Positions 62,305-64,000 of a DNA stretch of 64,000 nt are shown here, in pieces (positions within the stretch are counted from its first letter, which is position 1; the number at the start of each line of letters is the position of its first letter). The notes under the pieces were generated by a model. The model worked only from the letters and a program-made list of their open reading frames with translations. It was not told where the DNA came from and did not search any database. The position numbers and the translations under genes were made by a program. The DNA is from Denitromonas sp. (GTDB taxonomy: Bacteria > Pseudomonadota > Gammaproteobacteria > Burkholderiales > Rhodocyclaceae), in the NCBI RefSeq assembly GCF_034676725.1, contig NZ_JAUCBR010000004.1, positions 2,185,501 to 2,249,500 of the forward strand, read 5' to 3'.

Positions 62305-63359
62305 GGGGCGAGCGAGGCCAGCGCGCCGGGGGCGACGACGCCGTGCTCGGTGATGATCGCGGTGATGCGCGCCGCGGGGGTGACATCGAAGGCCGGGTTG
62401 CCGACCGCGGTGTCGGCCGGCGCGATGCGCAGCTGCGCCGTGCCGCCGCTGGCATCGAGGCCGTGCAGCACGCGCACCTCGTCGCCGTCGCGGTCTTCGA
62501 TGGGAATGGCGGCGCCGTTCGGGCAGGCGAAGTCGATGGTCGAGCACGGCGCGGCAATATAGAAGGGCACGCCGTGGTCGGCGGCGGCCAGCGCCTTGAG
62601 ATAGGTGCCGACCTTGTTGGCGGTGTCGCCATTGGCAGCGACACGGTCGGCGCCAGTGATGACCAGGTCCACCTCGCCGCGCATCATCAGCAGGCCGGCG
62701 GCGTTGTCGGCGATGAGGCGATGGGCGACGCCGGACTCGCGCAGCTCCCAGGCGGTGAGCAGGCCCTGGTTGCGCGGCCGGGTTTCGCTCACCCACACTT
62801 CGACGGCGATGCCGGCCGCCTGCGCGGCATACACCGGCGACAGCGCGGTGCCGTGGCCGAGCGTGGCCAGCCAGCCGGCATTGCAGTGGGTCATGATGCG
62901 CACCGGGCCGGGGCGGCGCGCGGCGATGTCGGCGATCAGCGCCAGGCCATGCTGGCCGATGGCGGCATTGGTGGCGATGTCCTCGGCGATGATGGCGTCG
63001 GCTTCGCGTTCGGCGGCGGCCAGACGCACCTCGGGCGGCAGCGCTCGCAGCACGCGGGCCATGCGTGCCAGTGCCCAGTGCAGGTTGACCGCGGTGGGGC
63101 GGGTGGCACCGAGCACGGTGAGCGCGTGATCCAGCGTGGCGTCGTCGGCCGTCTCGCGCAGCGCCAGCGCCACGCCGCAGGCGGCGGTGGCGCCGATCAG
63201 CGGCGCGCCGCGTACCTGCATGGCGCGGATCGCGTGGGCGACGGCGTCGAGGCTGTCGAGCGCCAGCGTGACGCGGTGATGGGGCAGTGCGGTCTGGTCG
63301 AGGATGCGCACGCGGGCGCCATCGCGGATCAGGGTGGGGGCGGGGGTCGGGACACTCAT
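62301..63359 (-). CDS. mtnA: S-methyl-5-thioribose-1-phosphate isomerase
   Basis: 352 aa, eIF2B-like isomerase family. RGAPLIGATAACGVALAL, catalytic Cys about 159 in THCNAGWLATLGHG, Asp in ITGADRVAANGDTANKVGT, all intact. Converts methylthioribose-1-phosphate to methylthioribulose-1-phosphate. ATG 63368 is an alternative; neither has a clear ribosome site. First gene of a minus-strand operon overlapping the class II aldolase, divergent from the aminotransferase. Confidence 0.92.
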   Translation of the reverse strand: MSVPTPAPTLIRDGARVRILDQTALPHHRVTLALDSLDAVAHAIRAMQVRGAPLIGATAACGVALALRETADDATLDHALTVLGATRPTAVNLHWALARMARVLRALPPEVRLAAAEREADAIIAEDIATNAAIGQHGLALIADIAARRPGPVRIMTHCNAGWLATLGHGTALSPVYAAQAAGIAVEVWVSETRPRNQGLLTAWELRESGVAHRLIADNAAGLLMMRGEVDLVITGADRVAANGDTANKVGTYLKALAAADHGVPFYIAAPCSTIDFACPNGAAIPIEDRDGDEVRVLHGLDASGGTAQLRIAPADTAVGNPAFDVTPAARITAIITEHGVVAPGALASLAP

Positions 63360-63390
63360 GGCCGCCATTGTATCGCTGCGGCGCCTCGGC

Positions 63391-63419
63391 TTGGCGTGCC
63401 CGGAGCGCTCTGCGAGAAT
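63391..63419 (+). promoter_or_regulatory. Possible σ70 promoter of the aminotransferase gene
   Basis: TTGGCG (63391-63396), a 17-base spacer and GAGAAT (63414-63419), about 30 bases before the ATG at 63449. Plausible but not strong. Confidence 0.35.
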
Positions 63420-63448
63420 CGGTGTTTTTCCCCGCCGTCAGGATTGCC

Positions 63449-64000
63449 ATGCCCGCTTGCGCCGTTTCCGTGTCGTCCCGCCTGCCGCAGGTCGGCACGA
63501 CCATCTTCACCGTCATGTCACGGATGGCCACCGAGGCCGGGGCAATCAACCTGTCGCAGGGCTTTCCGGACTTCAACGCCGAGCCGGTGCTGTTCGAGCG
63601 GGTCTCGCACTGGATGCGCGAGGGCTACAACCAGTACCCGCCGATGGCCGGGGTGGCCGTGCTGCGCGAGGCCATCGCCGCCAAGGTGGCCGACCTGTAC
63701 GGCACGGCCTACGACCCCGACACCGAGGTGACGGTCACCGCCGGCGCCACCCAGGCGCTGTTCACCGCCGTGGCGGCGCTGGTGCACCCGGGCGACGAGG
63801 TGATCATCTTCGAGCCGGGTTATGACTCCTACGCCCCGGCCATCGAGCTGCAGGGCGGCCGGGTGGTGCGCCTGGCCTTGCATGCGCCGGACTACCGGCC
63901 CGACTGGGCGGCGGTGGCGGCGGCCATCACGCCGCGCACCCGCATGATCATGATCAACAGCCCGCACAACCCGACCGGCAGCGTGTGGTCGGCCGAGGAC
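63449..64000 (+). CDS. Methionine aminotransferase-like pyridoxal-phosphate enzyme (3' end outside window)
   Basis: 184 residues visible, open to the window end. Class I aminotransferase opening (LSQGFPDFN, YPPMAGVAVLREAIA, TVTAGATQALF, FEPGYDSYAP, INSPHNPTGS) typical of the YbdL/kynurenine aminotransferase-like group acting on methionine. Last step of methionine salvage (ketomethylthiobutyrate to methionine) is possible and fits its position divergent from mtnA, but YbdL-type enzymes are also general. Start supported by AGGA 7 bases upstream. PLP lysine lies beyond the window. Confidence 0.85.
   Translation, partial: MPACAVSVSSRLPQVGTTIFTVMSRMATEAGAINLSQGFPDFNAEPVLFERVSHWMREGYNQYPPMAGVAVLREAIAAKVADLYGTAYDPDTEVTVTAGATQALFTAVAALVHPGDEVIIFEPGYDSYAPAIELQGGRVVRLALHAPDYRPDWAAVAAAITPRTRMIMINSPHNPTGSVWSAED

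Overview
The window is one strand-mixed stretch of a GC-rich, gene-dense chromosome. The gene set (σ54-type promoters on assimilatory nitrate genes, an NnrS-like membrane protein, many PAS/GGDEF/HD-GYP signalling proteins, a TonB receptor, AzlCD, DsbB) fits a betaproteobacterium of the Azoarcus/Thauera/Denitromonas type. That placement is inference from gene content; no rRNA, tRNA or other taxonomic marker is present. No CRISPR array, integrase, transposase or replication origin was seen.

Layout. 1-6709: a signalling cluster of a CHASE/multi-PAS histidine kinase (cut by the window start), a receiver protein with an ATPase-like domain, a receiver-PAS-PP2C phosphatase and a PilZ protein. 6713-13345 (minus): the assimilatory nitrite operon nirB, a 19-codon small ORF, nirD, a NarK/NasA-type transporter and a fused PP2C phosphatase/Ser-Thr kinase, behind a near-consensus σ54 promoter with an NtrC-like site. 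13563-20049 (minus): dsbB, an EamA exporter with an AraC regulator, and a coupled operon of TonB receptor, BNR/sialidase-like exported protein and thioredoxin-like protein. 20270-28555: an orphan type VI secretion cargo island (VgrG, DUF4123 adaptor, two DUF3304 lipoproteins, a DUF2235 lipase effector, an exported protein) bounded by two copies of the 3' end of a Bax-inhibitor-1 gene.

28448-36956: Bax inhibitor-1 protein, NhaR-like regulator, hydroxypyruvate isomerase, an RND efflux pair, and a small metal-handling set (Cys-rich protein, cytochrome c lipoprotein, CopG-like DUF411 protein). 37051-37540 and 56368-56941 are two copies of a long non-coding repeat that is itself a large imperfect inverted repeat. 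37621-46973: ChaA-like antiporter, an unknown protein, AzlCD, then two histidine kinases and a coupled HD-GYP / receiver-PAS / HDOD / PAS-kinase operon. 47128-53991: KefB/C-type antiporter, nitrate reductase nasA behind its own σ54 promoter, ybiB, and a CobW-family GTPase. 54064-64000: two tandem tartronate-semialdehyde-reductase paralogues, an LEA14-like lipoprotein, repeat copy 2, a GGDEF-EAL protein with an overlapping small exported protein, and a tightly overlapping operon of mtnA, class II aldolase, DUF59 protein and NnrS-like protein, divergent from a methionine aminotransferase cut by the window end.

How parts work together. Nitrate reductase (nasA) and nitrite reductase plus transporter (nirBD-narK) lie about 36 kb apart, yet both have σ54 promoters, so they probably respond together to nitrogen limitation. 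The most unusual region is the T6SS island: its ends, a decayed second copy of its effector gene and its duplicated lipoproteins record an insertion followed by an effector/immunity duplication. The nirB leader and the 19-codon ORF are the best small-scale leads.
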